Shown in pieces: positions 1-13,276 of a stretch of 64,000 bases of DNA (the stretch's first letter is position 1; every line of letters begins with the position of its first letter). Source of the DNA: Cokeromyces recurvatus (taxonomy: Eukaryota > Mucoromycota > Mucoromycetes > Mucorales > Mucoraceae); NCBI RefSeq assembly GCF_025118155.1, contig NW_026251398.1, forward strand, positions 62,001 through 126,000. Direction: 5' to 3'. A program made the position numbers and the translations under genes. Under the pieces are notes generated by a model. That model was not told the origin of the DNA. It did not search any database and saw only the letters and a list, made by a program, of their open reading frames with translations.

Positions 1-635
1 AAGTAGAGAATAACGCAAATTGTAAGACTAAATGTCACTACTTTATCCCAATCTCTACGTTTCTTCAGTGATTGTTCAACGTGACAAAAGACAGGTGCAC
101 CACCTAAATAGATATGTGGGATGTTTAGCCTTTCTCTCTCAGTTCATAAAAAAAAAAAAAAATTGTATATTACCAAAACTGAAAGCAATTGAACTCAAGG
201 CAATAGGAAACATATTCCAAATAACAGAATCGTGATGAACATGTTGAGCTTGATTAGGAGCATCTTTGACAGCGACACCAAGGACAATAAAGATGACGAT
301 GACAGTTGTAAGAACACCAAAGTAACTTAATAGACTGATTTCTTTTAATGATCTGAAAAATAAAAAGGGTATTGCCACAATACATGAACAGATGATAACC
401 CAAATAGGGAAAGTCAATTCAGCTGAAGTGCCTGCAGCAACATTATGAATATTTAATCCACTCAATAATAAATAAAGAACAGGGACACCTATCAAGGTAA
501 TGGCTAGAAAGAAGAATGAAAGCCAACCACCAATTTTACCAAAAGCCTCTGTCGCTACTTCTTGATAGGATGCTAGTCTTTTTTCAGGATGATAATACAT
601 GGATCGTATCAAAATAATACCAGTATCTATAAATG

Positions 636-677
<42 letters not shown>

Positions 678-1121
678 TTTAATACGATATACAAATGTGT
701 GTGTGTGTGTGTGTGTGTATGTGGTTCACTATATAAGAAACTTACAAACTGATAAAATCCAACTAAGTCCAAGAATGAAAAGACCAATCCATCCACCTTG
801 TGCTAAGGCATAAGGTAAACCAAGTGCACCTGTACCAGCAACTACACAAATAATACTTAATATACCGTTTAAAGTAGATCCTTGTTTAGACCGATCAATT
901 CCAAATTCTATATGTTCATTCTGGCTTTTACTATCTTCTGCTAAAATATCTTCAGAAGCTTTTTTTTTAAAAAAAAAAGAAAAAAAAATGTCAAAATTAA
1001 AGGGTCGGTATTATGTAATACATATATATAACATGTATATTTTACCTATTGGATCAATATTTTTAAAATTTTCATTTGTTACAATATTCTCTAAAAGTTC
1101 AGTTTTGCTCATAACTGTCAT
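1..1121 (-). CDS. Vacuolar-type amino acid transporter (AAAP/Avt family), 3'-truncated by window edge
   Basis: Likely a multi-pass transporter moving amino acids across the vacuolar membrane, by similarity to the fungal Avt branch of the AAAP family. Exons read as 1121-1046, 958-746, 626-174 and 103 to beyond base 1, with GT-AG introns at matching phases. The joined product shows the family's N-terminal motif GTGALGLPYALAQGGWIG, then SWILSVYTGIILIRSMYY, EVATEAFGKIGGW, and an FSFGG segment followed by CHVEQSLKK, which matches the FGG..PHVE region of Avt proteins. A second in-frame ATG lies three codons in (1112-1110). The second intron (745-627) holds (AT)17 and (TG)n microsatellites. The C-terminal helices lie outside the window. 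Family is confident; the exact Avt subgroup and substrate are not. Confidence 0.85.
641..718. repeat. (AT)17 and (TG)n microsatellites in an intron
   Basis: A perfect AT dinucleotide run at 641-674 is followed, after about 20 bases, by a TG run at 696-718. Both lie inside the second intron of the amino acid transporter gene. Confidence 0.95.
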
Positions 1122-2662
1122 TTCCCTTCTTTTTTTTTTCTGATCTGATCTGAACTGATAATAAATGAAAGGAAAAAATAAAAAAGAGATACTTTATGGC
1201 TGCAATGAATAAAAAAAAAATTTTTTTTTCTTTATTCTTTTGTTGATGGCCGGGGATGTAAAACAAATAAAAAAAATAAAATAAAATAAAGAAAAAAATA
1301 AAGAAAAAAGAGAACGGATGGAGAGTCAAATAATAGGCTCTCTTAGAAGAATCGGAGAAAAAAGTGTTTAAGACATTTGATTCTGCTATTCGTAAATCTG
1401 GTTCGAAAAGAATTTTTTTTTTTCTTTCTAGTATGAAAAAAGAAAAAAAAGAAGGAAGGTTTTACATGGATTTTTTTTTTTTTAAGAATCAAATGGAACA
1501 ATTTATGTGTACAACTCATAACATAAACAACTCTATTTTGACATATTATTTTGTCTTACCGTCGTCTTAAAGCTTTATTGCTGTATATATAAAGAGAAAC
1601 AAAATTGACTTTAATTTCTTTTTTTTTTTAAAAAAAAAACATCTTAAATGCGAATGACCGAATCAAAAATATGAATGGTAGTCATAAGCTGCATATAAAT
1701 GAATAAGAGAATATAGCAGTTAAATATGGATTAGCAGTTTTTCTTTTTTGGATAAAGCCATGATGCCTGTTTTAAATAGTTTTATTATTGATCTATATGT
1801 GTTCTCAGGAATAATGTAATAAAAATAACAAGCATATAAAAGTCATTTTGTTCCTATAAAATATACATTATTTAATTTAAAAAAAAAAAAAAGCAACATT
1901 ATTATTTATTTACTTTAGAAGAAATTTGTTTAAATAATAAAAACGCCGCTAATGTCAAATTCATTTAACTCAGCATAACAACTATTACCATAGTAGTAAA
2001 TTGAAATAACTTTCAACTAATTTTTATTTCTTTTCTCTTTTTTGTAGTGCCAACAAATGAAAATCATTTTGATACACTATAATAAAGGAAGTTGTTCTAT
2101 AGGGAAAAGAAAGATTATTTCGAAGAAGATTTTTATTGTTACTATTGAATATTCTTTACTGCATACAAATTGTTAAATTTAACAAGACTATATGTACTCG
2201 CATTAATTTATCCTATTTGACTGACTCAATATATTTTGTTTAAATGTAGAAATTTTCTTTCTCTTTTATTTGTTGTATTGCATCAATATTATGATAATAT
2301 ATGTTTTTTTTAATGAAAGGTGTATACCCACAAATTAGCATGTATATATATGCATTGCTTGACTAGTAATAGGTTTCATTATTTAGTTCTATTACAATAT
2401 AACGGTGTATAACATCTTCTATAAAACTACGTAAATATTCCCTTTGGGAGTAAGCATTCGATTTACGAGATTTAAGAAAAGGGAATAAAATGGTCTAAAT
2501 AAAAGTAGAATAGACTCCTCTATGCACACTACTGCGTTCATAAGCAAATGTATAATCATGTTACTACACATTAGCTTTTCTTTATATGTGTATACATATT
2601 TAGCCATGAAAATTTTATTTTAGCATGTTTTCAATATTATACAGATACAACAATTTTTCTTT

Positions 2663-2708
<46 letters not shown>

Positions 2709-3262
2709 TAGCGCAAATAAAATTGATAATATTTTGTCTGATGCCTCCTTTGTTATGCATCTTTCATATTAGCTAGTTTTTTAATGTTTGATCAAGATAA
2801 AATTCTCATCATATAAGCAATAGATTAAATTGCACCAGTAAGTTGTATATATTTTTATGAGAAATACTTTGATTTGATATGAAGCAATGTGAATATGTCT
2901 TTTGATAAATGAATAATAGTTTGTCTCTTATTGGAAAAAAAAACAAGCTGTTTATCGAAGCACGTTATCACATGAAAGAAAGCTATTTTCATTTTTGGCA
3001 TGTTCCTATTGAATCAATTGAAAGTACTTTTTTTTTTTTTTTTTTTTTTAGATAATGATCAATATTGAATTTGATAAACGACGTATACAAAATACTCAAA
3101 AGCATTTTATTTGCAAGTTTTCGTTAAAATAACGGATTTATTCCAATATATCTTGTAACCCACAAGTAGAAGTCAATGTTGAAATTTTTCGGCAATTATA
3201 CATCATTGCCTAAAATTAGTATAACTACGTAATAGGTTAAAAATGTATAGTTTACTTTCAAT

Positions 3263-3298
<36 letters not shown>

Positions 3299-4476
3299 TT
3301 ACAGTACTGTGAAAGTTACTGTTTTTATTTCTTCATACAATAAATAACAAATGTATTAAATAAAATCGTTACTGATTATATCAAAATGAAATAATTGTTG
3401 TTTTAAGTAGAGACATTCTTGCTCTATTATTCTAATCTTTATCCTATTTGCATATAAAAAGCAGATTATGTAATCTAGAATTATACCATAGAATTAGGCT
3501 TGGACTTATTAACCTATAGCCAAACGGGGGGTTTTTTTTCTGAGATAAAGCTTAAATCATAACTAATATCTCTAGAAATTAGTGCTTTTCAATGTGGCTG
3601 CTTTTCTTAATGTTTAATATCATGTTTAGAGTAACTGCTGCAGCAATTGTATTAAGAAAGTACATGTAAAGATACTTTATCTATTGAAACTAAAGTACTA
3701 TAAATTGAATTGATAATGGAGACATTACTATTAGTCTTTTCAAATATACATATATACTAGTATTTGTTTTTCCTCATTCAAAACATTTCTTATAAATGAT
3801 TCTAGCAGTAGATTAATGAATGACCTTCTTTTTTTTTGTTCATATTCTTTATATGTATTAGGATTAGTTATTTGAGGATGTTGATATAAGTTCAAGTATG
3901 CTAGTTTTGCTTTAGATGACAAGGATCACTCATTTTTTATCCATCCATTGAATCGTGTTATTGACCATATTCATAAGAAAAAGTGTTATACAAGAAAATA
4001 ACAAAATAAACAAGAAAAATTAAAAATATATGCTTAATGTGATTCTCAAAGATGACTGTTTATTACTTTTAAGCATTCTTTTATTTTGTTGTTAATTCAT
4101 ATGCAAATAATAATAATAAAAATGCTGTATTTAGAAATATGCTCCCATTTCCCCTTAAAAATAAGAATGCAAGCTTTTTATTATTACTGTTGCTGCTGTT
4201 GGTCAATTCCATATCTTTCAATCCCCGCATTATATGTTATTTTAACCTTTATGGTTGAATTCTAAGGTTCCACCAAATAAATATATAAATATTTATATGT
4301 ATAAAAAAAAAAAAAAAAAGGGAGTCAATTATTTTATTGCTAAATATAAAAATTTTAAGATAGATTTTATTTTATTTTATTTCTTTTTTCTTTTTTTTTT
4401 CTTTATTTATTTACTAGTGTTTTAAGGTCATTTTCCTCATTTTATTCATATATAAAGTGCTAGAGTTTAATATAGG
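1122..4476. other. 3.3 kb gene-poor intergenic region with A-tracts
   Basis: Between two divergently transcribed genes. I see no convincing coding sequence: the short ORFs have low-complexity or AT-driven composition. It holds a T11A10 junction (1619-1639), a T9 run leading into A36 (2661-2705) and A30 (3266-3295). It presumably contains the promoters of the transporter and of the chitin synthase. Confidence 0.6.
2661..2705. repeat. T9-A36 homopolymer junction
   Basis: Nine T residues switch directly to 36 A residues. It is one of several such oligo(T)-oligo(A) junctions in this window. Confidence 0.95.
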
Positions 4477-7386
4477 ATGCAAGAGGATTCTCGTATAGAT
4501 TTAACATTCTTATTAAACTCTTCTGGCCAATCTCCGTCTGAAGATAGCATAGTCAACTTTCTTTCAAGTAGATACAAACGTAATCAACCATATACCCATG
4601 CAGGTCATTCAAACCTTATTGTTGTTAATCCATATCAGCCTTTGGAAATACTTAATGATGCTACACTTCGGTCATATGCTGATGTAGGTTATAGAAACTT
4701 GGTTGAAAATAAACCTTTTATGCAGCCTCATGTATATGATTTAGCTGCTAAAATTTATTTTCATATGCGAAGGACAGGTGAAGATCAAAGTATTATTTTA
4801 AGGTAAAATAGTTGTATACATTTATAAAATCAAATATTTATATCCAAACCCAAAAAAAAAAAAAAATCTACAATATATGAAGCGGGGTTAGTCCGAGAAA
4901 TAAATAGGGCAACGTTATTATTGGATAATTTATTAATAGTAATTTATATATTAGTGGTATTACTGGTTCTGGTAAAAGTACAACAAAATCTCATTTACTT
5001 AATGAACTTCTTTTATTATCAACTCATTCTAAAAAGGAAAATAAACTTCAACAACAAATTAAAAGTTCAATTGTTATTCTTGAAGCATTCGGTCATGCAA
5101 AGACAACTCAAAATAATTCAGCTTCAAAGTTTGGTATGTTTCAAGAGCTTCAATTTTCTGAACGAGGTCGTATTGTGGGTGCAAAAACATTAACATTTGC
5201 ATTTGATAAAACTCGAGTCACTTTTGCTCCAAAAGAAGAACGTTCATTTAATGTCTTTTATTCTCTTTTGGCTGGTACAAGTCCAGAAGAACAAACTGCT
5301 CTTCATATTAATTTTCCTCCAGAATCTTTTAATTATCTTAATCAATCCAAGACAATCAAGGTACCGGAAATAAATGATGAAATCGCCTTTGCCGACCTCA
5401 AAAGTTCTCTCAAAATTTGTGGGTTTAAGGCCAAGACAGTAACACAAATCTTTCAACTTCTTGCTTGTATTTTACATATTGGTAATCTTCAATTTCAAGA
5501 GGGTCATGATGCTGGTAATATAGCTCAGGAGGCTTGTTCAGTTAGGAATATGGACGTGCTTGAAGTCGTCGCTGTCATGTTGGGTGTCTCACCATCCAAG
5601 TTGGAACAATCACTGACTTATAAACTGAGATTGATTCGAAAGGAACTTTGTACAATGTTTTTAAATACCCAGGGTGCGACTGAACAAAGAGATGCTCTTG
5701 CTCGGGCCCTTTATCATGTTCTCTTCTTATGGATAGTCGAATCCATCAATACTAAAATATGTTATAATGATGGTGAGCCTGCTAATTTTGTAGGTATCTT
5801 GGATCAATTTGGGTTTCAGAACTTTAAATCAAATGGATTTGAAGAGTTTTGTGCAAATTTTGCTAATGAACGTGTACATCAATTTATCATTGATCAAAGA
5901 TTTAATGATCATGAGGGTTTAAATGCTAGCATGATTCGTGATGGTGTTTTACTTCCCAAGGTGATTACAATGGATAACTCTGCTTGTTTAGAACTCTTGA
6001 TAGGTAAAGAGCATCATTATTATCATCATCAACAACAACAACAACAAGATCATCTTTCTACAAGAGAAAAGGGTGTAAACAAATCTGCTGCTCTTGGCTT
6101 AGGCGGTATTGTGGGTGTCATGGATAGAGATTGTGCTAAATACCAAACAGGTGCTACAGATGCTACGAATGCTAATTTTTTAGCCAACGTTCAACGTTCC
6201 TATGGATCTCATTCATCCTTTGCCAAATCTGGACATGCTTATTCCTTTGGTATTCATCACTTTTCGGGAACTGTTCATTATACTGTAGATTCTTTCTTGG
6301 AGAAGAACTTGGATGATTTATCACCCGATTTTGTCAGTCTCTTGCGTGACAATAGCACGAATTCATTTGTATCCACTCTATTTGAAAGCTCAGCTATGGC
6401 TACTGAATCTCACCCAAAGGATAATACAACGATCGTAAAAGCTCAATTAACGAGTAAGCCAACACGTGCTCCTTCCATGAAACGACCTAATAAACGTCGA
6501 AACAACACAATTAGTGAAAAGTCAACATTGACTCCCGAAAATGGAGATGCAGACGAGATGCGTAAACAAAAACTGATTAGGGATGCAGAGGAGGCCTATC
6601 AAAATATGCAGGTTACCACTGTCATGGATCAACTCTACATGACAGTACGTGATCTCTTCTATACTATGTCTGACACACGTCTTTACAACATCATACATAT
6701 TAGACCTAATGATTCACAGAGTCCGGATTTATTTGATTCAAAACGAGTCAAGGCACAAGTGAGGGCGTTATTGTTACCTGATTTAACACTACGATCTTCA
6801 GTCGATTATGCTAATTATTATACCTATGGGGAGTTCTTGGTGCGTTACGAAAGACTCGTGACCTCATTACAGATTGATCCGTCCAAGTCCGAACATGATC
6901 AGGTGGCTGATGTACGAGCGATCATGAACTGGTCGGACGAAGATGCCTATTTAGGTCACGAGATGATTTGGATCGCCTATAGAACTTGGAAAGAATTAGA
7001 AGATAATTTACGTGCGGCAGAGAAGGAAGAGCGTGATCGGGCTAAAGGACTTGATCCTAAACAAGAGATGTTAACTGCTGCTGCTGTTGCTGCTGGTGGT
7101 GGTGTTGGTGTTGGTGGTGTTGGTGGTGTTGGTGGTGTTGGTGGTGTTGGTGGTGTTGGTGGTGGTGAAGATCATAATCCAAATATGATGGCTATGGATA
7201 ATTATTATCAAAATAGTCAAGATCGTCTTTTGCCAATTGGATACATGGATGAAGGGCATGTTCGTGCTTATGAAGATGGTGCTAGTTATGTAGATAGTGA
7301 GGATGGTCTGAAGCGTGATATGGAAGGAAGTCAATGGGGTGAAGAATCTGAATGGGGAATGAAAGGATTATCAGATGGGTAAGATA

Positions 7387-7417
<31 letters not shown>

Positions 7418-10400
7418 GTGTTTTTTTTCTTTTTTTTTTTCTAATGTGTATAATGTATTCGATAGATTCGGCCCTAATATGGATATGAGTAAAATGGTAG
7501 AGGATTATCAAACACCTCAACATGAGTCAGTTGAAGAAATGCCAATTACAGCAGTTCGTATTTGGTGGGTTCGATTTGTTTGGTTAATGACATGGTGGAT
7601 TCCTTCTCCATTTTTACGTTGGTTTGGAAAGATGAAACGAGAAGATGTTCAGATCGCATGGCGTGAAAAGGTGACACTATGTATACTTATCTTTTTGTTC
7701 TCTTCTTTTACGATTTTCATTATTGTTGGATTGGGTGAAGTCATTTGTCCTGGTACACGTAATATGTATTCAACCGCCAATGTACAAGCTCATGGTATCC
7801 CTGACGATATGTTTGTAAGTGTTCGTGGTACTGTTTATGATATTACAAATTTTGCCAAAAGTCAACATGGCTCCTCCCCTTATATTGGTACACCTGATTT
7901 GATGGCTGAAGTAGCTGGTATGGATGTATCCTATTCAATTCCACCGCCTTTGACCGTCGCCTGTGGTGGACTTGTTAGTTCTCCTACAATCAAAATTATT
8001 CCAAATAATACGATCATTATGACCAACTTTGTCCATTATTCTGGTGATCAACGTACTCTTCCTACTTTGGCTAAAATGGGCGACCCTCAATGGTACTGGA
8101 ATTATTTCTTACCTACCATGAGCCTTTACAAAAAGGGTAAGGTTGTGATTCCTATCAGTACGCTTCATGATGACTATCAAGGCTGGAGTCGACTTGCATT
8201 GGCCATTAATGGCCGTGTCTATGATATTAATGATTACATGTCAACAACTAAAATTTACGATTCTGGGTCAACATCTAATGATTATCATTTCCTACATCCC
8301 ACTGTAGAAGAAATCTTTAGTAAATTTAGTGGTACAGATGCTACTGATAAATGGAATCAATATCGTGGATCCATGACCCCTGAACAACAAGAGATGAACA
8401 TGGCTTGCTTGGATAACTTCTTTTATATTGGTGATGTGGATGAACGTGATTCTTTCCGCTGCCTCTTTACAAATTATATGTTGTTAGCAGCAGCCGTTTT
8501 GATGTGTATCGTGACAGGTGTCAAATTCTTGGCCGCTCTTCAATTTGGTGGAGCTCCAACACCAGAGGACCACGATAAGTTTGTCATTTGTCAAGTCCCC
8601 TGTTATACAGAAGACGAAGAATCGTTGAAAAAGACAATTGATTCATTGACAGTTATGAACTATGATGATAAGCGCAAATTATTGTTTATTATTGCTGATG
8701 GTATGATCATGGGTAGTGGTAACGATCGACCTACGCCACGTATTGTACTTGATGTTTTGGGATATGATACCAAGAATGATCCTGAGCCTCTCATGTTCAA
8801 ATCAATTGGTGAGGGTTCTAAACAACTCAATTATGGTAAAGTCTATTCAGGTCTCTATGAATGTGAGGGTCATGTTGTCCCTTACGTTGTAGTTGTCAAG
8901 GTTGGTAAAGCCTCTGAACGTGCTAAACCTGGTAACCGAGGTAAACGTGATTCTCAAATGATTTGTATGAATTTCTTGAATAAGGTTCATTTCGACAGTG
9001 AAATGACACCACTTGAACTCGAAATGTATCATCAAATTAAGAATGTCATTGGAGTTAATCCTTCATTTTATGAGTATATCTTGATGGTGGATTCAGATAC
9101 AGAGGTACTCCCTGATGCTCTTAATCATATGATTTCTCGTATGTTGCACGATGGTCGCATTATCGGTCTTTGTGGTGAAACTAAGCTTGTCAACGAGGAT
9201 CGTTCTTGGACAACCATGATTCAAGTTTATGAATACTATATTTCACATCATCTAGCCAAAGCCTTTGAATCCCTGTTTGGCGCCGTCACTTGTTTACCTG
9301 GTTGTTTCTGTATGTATCGTATTCGAACACCTATTAAGAATGAGCCTCTCATTATTTCTCCCAAGATTATTCATGACTATTCTGATAATCATGTTGACAC
9401 ACTTCACAAAAAGAACTTGTTACATCTTGGTGAAGATCGTTATTTGACTACCCTCATGATGAAACACTTTCCTCAATATAAAATGAAGTTTACCCCTCAT
9501 GCACAATGTAAGACTGTAGCTCCTGATCGCTGGCGTGTCCTTCTATCACAGCGTCGTCGATGGATTAATTCGACCATTCATAATTTGTTTGAAGTTATCT
9601 TATTACCTGACCTCTGTGGCTTTTGTTGTCTTTCTATGCGTTTTGTAGTCTTGATTGATTTGATTGGTACATTGACGTTACCTGTTTCTGTTGTTTATTT
9701 AGTATATTTGATTTATGTCATTGCCTCTAAATCAGGTCCTATTCCTGTTTTAGCTTTGGGTATGTTAGCTGGTATCTATGGTTTACAAGCTGTCCTCTTT
9801 ATTCTTAAACGACAATGGCAGCATATTGGTTGGATGATCTTTTATATCTTGGCTATTCCTGTCTTTTCTTTCTTTTTACCTATCTATTCCTTCTGGCATT
9901 TTGATGATTTCTCATGGGGTAATACACGTGTAGTCGTGGGTGATAAAAAACAAAAGAAGATTATTGTTGCAGATGATGAAAAATTCGATGAGAAAATGAT
10001 TCCATTAAAGAAATGGAGTGTTTATGAACAAGAACTTTGGGAATTAGGATCAACTGGTACTAAAGAGACTGGAAATACTTATAGAAGTCATCAAACATAT
10101 GGTAATCAATCAGGTTTATTTGATAGTCGAACACAATATGCGGGAAGTCAAGCAGGTGATTATGATTACTATCGTGACACTAACGTCTCTGTATATGATA
10201 AGCGAGGTACAAGATCACATAGTCCAATGGGTTTTGGTGGTGGTTCAGTAGCAGGCTCAGATTATGGAGGAGTTGGTACACAAGATTTCATGATGGCACC
10301 ACCAATGATTCCATCTGCAATGTCAGTACATAGTTTTGGACCTGATTATAACAATGGAAGATTAACTCCAATGATGAGTACTAATAGTTTTATGTTGAAT

Positions 10401-10759
10401 CAACCACAACAACCACAACAACAGCTAATAAATCAAAATGACTATGATTTACCAATGAGACCCATAAGTCAATTCTCAGTGCCTTTATCTCAAACAGGAA
10501 ATATGATATTACCACCAGGATTCCCAACAGATGATGAAATTCTATCCGAAATTAGAAATATTCTCCAGACCGCAAATTTAATGAGTATAACTAAGAAACA
10601 AGGTAAATTTTAAATGTCTTATTTATTTAGTTTACAGTATGATTTAACCATTCTTCTTTAGTTCGTGAACAATTAAGTGCTTTCTTTGGATTTGATATGA
10701 CGCCTAAAAAAGAATACATTAATACCAGCATTGAATACATTTTACAAGGTCGACTTTAA
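4477..10759 (+). CDS. Chitin synthase with N-terminal myosin motor-like domain (class V type)
   Basis: Family 2 glycosyltransferase that polymerises UDP-GlcNAc into wall chitin at the plasma membrane. Four exons: 4477-4802, 4955-7378, 7466-10602, 10662-10759, giving 1994 aa, which is normal for myosin-motor chitin synthases. Order: motor domain with P-loop GITGSGKST (about residue 110), switch-I-like NNSASKFG (about 161) and switch-II-like LDQFGFQ (about 390); a Gly/Val repeat linker (about 815-845); hydrophobic segments from about 985; a cytochrome b5-like segment (VRGTVYDITNF, about 1030); the catalytic domain with DSDTE (about 1458), EDRYLT (about 1572) and QRRRW (about 1611); further membrane helices; and a C-terminal DEK-like domain completed by the last exon (YINTSIEYILQGRL). 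The intact P-loop favours class V over class VII. The stop seen at 7380 is inside the intron 7379-7465. Confidence 0.95.
7094..7167 (+). repeat. In-frame 9-base minisatellite coding Gly-Gly-Val in chitin synthase
   Basis: Tandem units of GGTGGTGTT encode a Gly/Val-rich linker between the motor domain and the membrane part of the chitin synthase. It is in frame, so copy-number changes would only alter linker length. Confidence 0.9.
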
Positions 10760-10976
10760 TTTTACATATGTACACATAACATTTTATATAGCATATTTTA
10801 GTATCAATAATAATGATAATAATAATAATAATAAAAATAATTATAAATTTTCATTATTTTTTAATGCAGCAACAAAAAAATTATGTATTTTACATAATCA
10901 ACTGAAACATTATCACAAAATAAAAATGTTTTTTTTAATCTTCCGCTGCTGATATTTTTGTTGTCTTGTTTATCTT

Positions 10977-11007
<31 letters not shown>

Positions 11008-11115
11008 CATACATTTATATTTTTATATAAATATAAATAAATATATGCATACACATCTATATATAAATATTTTCCTTTTTTTTCATTTTTGACATTATAA
11101 GCTAAACAAAATAAA
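10760..11115 (+). other. Intergenic spacer between chitin synthase and ankyrin gene
   Basis: AT-rich 356 bases with AAT/AAC-type trinucleotide runs and long T stretches. No coding or RNA gene recognised. It should hold the 3' end of the upstream gene and the promoter of the downstream gene. Confidence 0.5.
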
Positions 11116-13002
11116 ATGCCTCCTTCTTTGAATCATGATATAAAAAAAGAAAAATTGAAAGATGCTTTTCTAGGCCTTCATTGGGCTGCTATGACTGGAA
11201 ATGTTGGTAATGCACATGTAATGACTTGGACAATGTTTCGGCTCATTTACCTTTTTTTTTTTTTCCTTAGGTCTCATTAAATTCGCATTAGATCACGGTG
11301 TACCAATTGAATCCACAGTGAATGGTTTTGTACCATTACAACTTGCTTGTGTTAGTGATAATAATATTGCTGCTGTACAATATCTTATAGATAGAGGAGC
11401 TGATGTGAATGTTCAAAAGTAAAGATACACACATACACACACACACACATAAAAAAAAAAAAGACGTAATGATATATAATACACCAGCTGACTTTATATA
11501 TCTTATGTAGATGGTCAAAGAAGCATAGTATTGATAAAAGTCAGGCAGTACAAGGCGCTACAGGTTGTACAGCACTTCATGTGGCTTGTACTAATGGTTG
11601 TATTAAAATAGTTGATTTACTTATTCGAAATAATGCACGTATCGATATTAAAGACAAATATGGATCTTCGCCGATGGATATTGCACAAGCTAAACATGAA
11701 ATCGAAATGTATAAATTACTTAAAGCTGCAAGACAGAAACAATTACAAGAAAATTATCAGAAACCGCATGAGCAAGTTTCAAATAGCAGTAAAGGATTAA
11801 AATCAAAGGAGGCGATGACGCACAAACGAACTTTGTCCGAAAAACAACAACCCCGAATTAGAAGACCAAGCTTACCTTCTATTTTTGAAGCTCATTTCCC
11901 TCATACTGTCCCCTCTTTTATGAACTTAACACCTGCAACAGCAGCAACAACAACTACAACAACGACAGACATGCTATCTCCGACTAGTAGACGGAGTTTT
12001 TCTATGACGCACAGACCAGAAGAGATTACAACATATACTCATTCTTGTCCTGTTACACCAAGAACTTCATTGGAACATTTTAATAAGCGGCGTGGACGTG
12101 GTGAGATATCACCTCGTTCCTCAGAGGAGTCGTCCCCTTATATCTATTCAACTTCTCCTTCCCAAAATATTCATTTTTCATTTACTCAATTAGCGGAAAA
12201 TTTGCAACAACAAACGATTCGAACAACAGCAGATGGTCAACCTGATTGGTATAGTGTTGGTGTTATTAAATCTTATGAGGATGATAATTACCTGTTATCT
12301 CTAGAGAGACGTGCATATAATCTAGAATGTAGTGAGCATGGTGAACTGGAACGACGCTCCTATGAATTACCATCAAGACGATCGTATGAGCAATCACAGC
12401 GATATTCAGGTGATGATTCAACAAATAGTAGTCTATTTCGTAGTGATTCAGGAGATTTATCAACGGGTGGAAGTGCTCATCAGTTACGTACAACAGCACT
12501 TAAAAATGCAATGGCAGCGCATAACAGTACTAACTCACTCTTAGCCAATGAATCAGAATCGCCTCCATTAGAAAATGAAGAAGAAGGATATGATGGGGAT
12601 GACGGAGGAGAGGAGGAGGATGACGATGATGATGATGATGAGCTTAATGAGCCTATGCCACGCCCTTCTGTTATCGTCGATAGTGGACCGGAAGCTGATC
12701 TTGTTCGATACCGATTTCTTCATGACGAACAACACCACCGCCCACAACAACAGCCACATTCTGCTATTGAACTGAAAAAGGGTTGGCTTAATGGACTCAG
12801 TAGTAATAGACGACATTCAACTGAAAGTACAGGACGAAAGAGTCTTGATTTTCGACCGAGCCTAGATAGTATTACTCATTTTGCCAAGCGTAATGTACCA
12901 AGCTTATTGAATCATACAGATGATGATTCATCAAATGAAGAAGAAAAACATCAATTAGGTGGATTCTTTTCTAAATGGACAACTTGGTATAAAAAAGGTT
13001 AA
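11116..13002 (+). CDS. Ankyrin-repeat protein with long disordered acidic C-terminus
   Basis: Three exons (11116-11206, 11271-11418, 11511-13002) join in phase to 576 aa. The first about 160 residues hold ankyrin repeats: LHWAAMTGNV, a second repeat ending YLIDRGADVN, then TALHVACTNGC and PMDIAQAK. The remainder is low complexity: Thr runs, Ser/Arg/Pro-rich stretches, an Asp/Glu tract near residue 440, and a C-terminal KWTTWYKK. Ankyrin repeats bind partner proteins. The basic SP/TP-rich tail looks like a regulatory or scaffold region, but I cannot name an orthologue. It is convergent with pyruvate decarboxylase, 274 bases apart. Confidence 0.85.
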
Positions 13003-13228
13003 AATAGGGTATTTGAACATATATAGATATATCTTCTTTTTTTTTTGCGTGTGTTTGTATGTAAATAATTCTTGTAAAATATATAGTATATACATATATA
13101 TATATATTTTTTGTAAATAATGTTATATAAATAAATCATGGTACAAGTCTTTTTTTTTTAGTATGTATTGTAATCTTTATTTATAATATATATAAAGAAG
13201 GGATTTCTTTTTATTATTAATAATAATA

Positions 13229-13230
<2 letters not shown>

Positions 13231-13270
<40 letters not shown>
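13231..13270. repeat. A40 homopolymer between convergent gene ends
   Basis: Forty A residues end 6 bases before the stop codon of the minus-strand pyruvate decarboxylase gene, so they fall in its 3' untranslated region as a T-tract in the mRNA. Confidence 0.95.
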
Positions 13271-13274
<4 letters not shown>

Positions 13275-13276
13275 TT

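Noticed and set aside
7071..7334. Minus-strand Thr/Asn-rich ORF over the chitin synthase linker
   Set aside because: Antisense shadow of the Gly-Val minisatellite; the sense frame is part of a complete chitin synthase.
7379..7465. Apparent stop separating two genes, a myosin-like gene and a chitin synthase gene
   Set aside because: GTAAGA donor and ATAG acceptor join the two ORFs in frame, and fusion of these domains is the known class V architecture.
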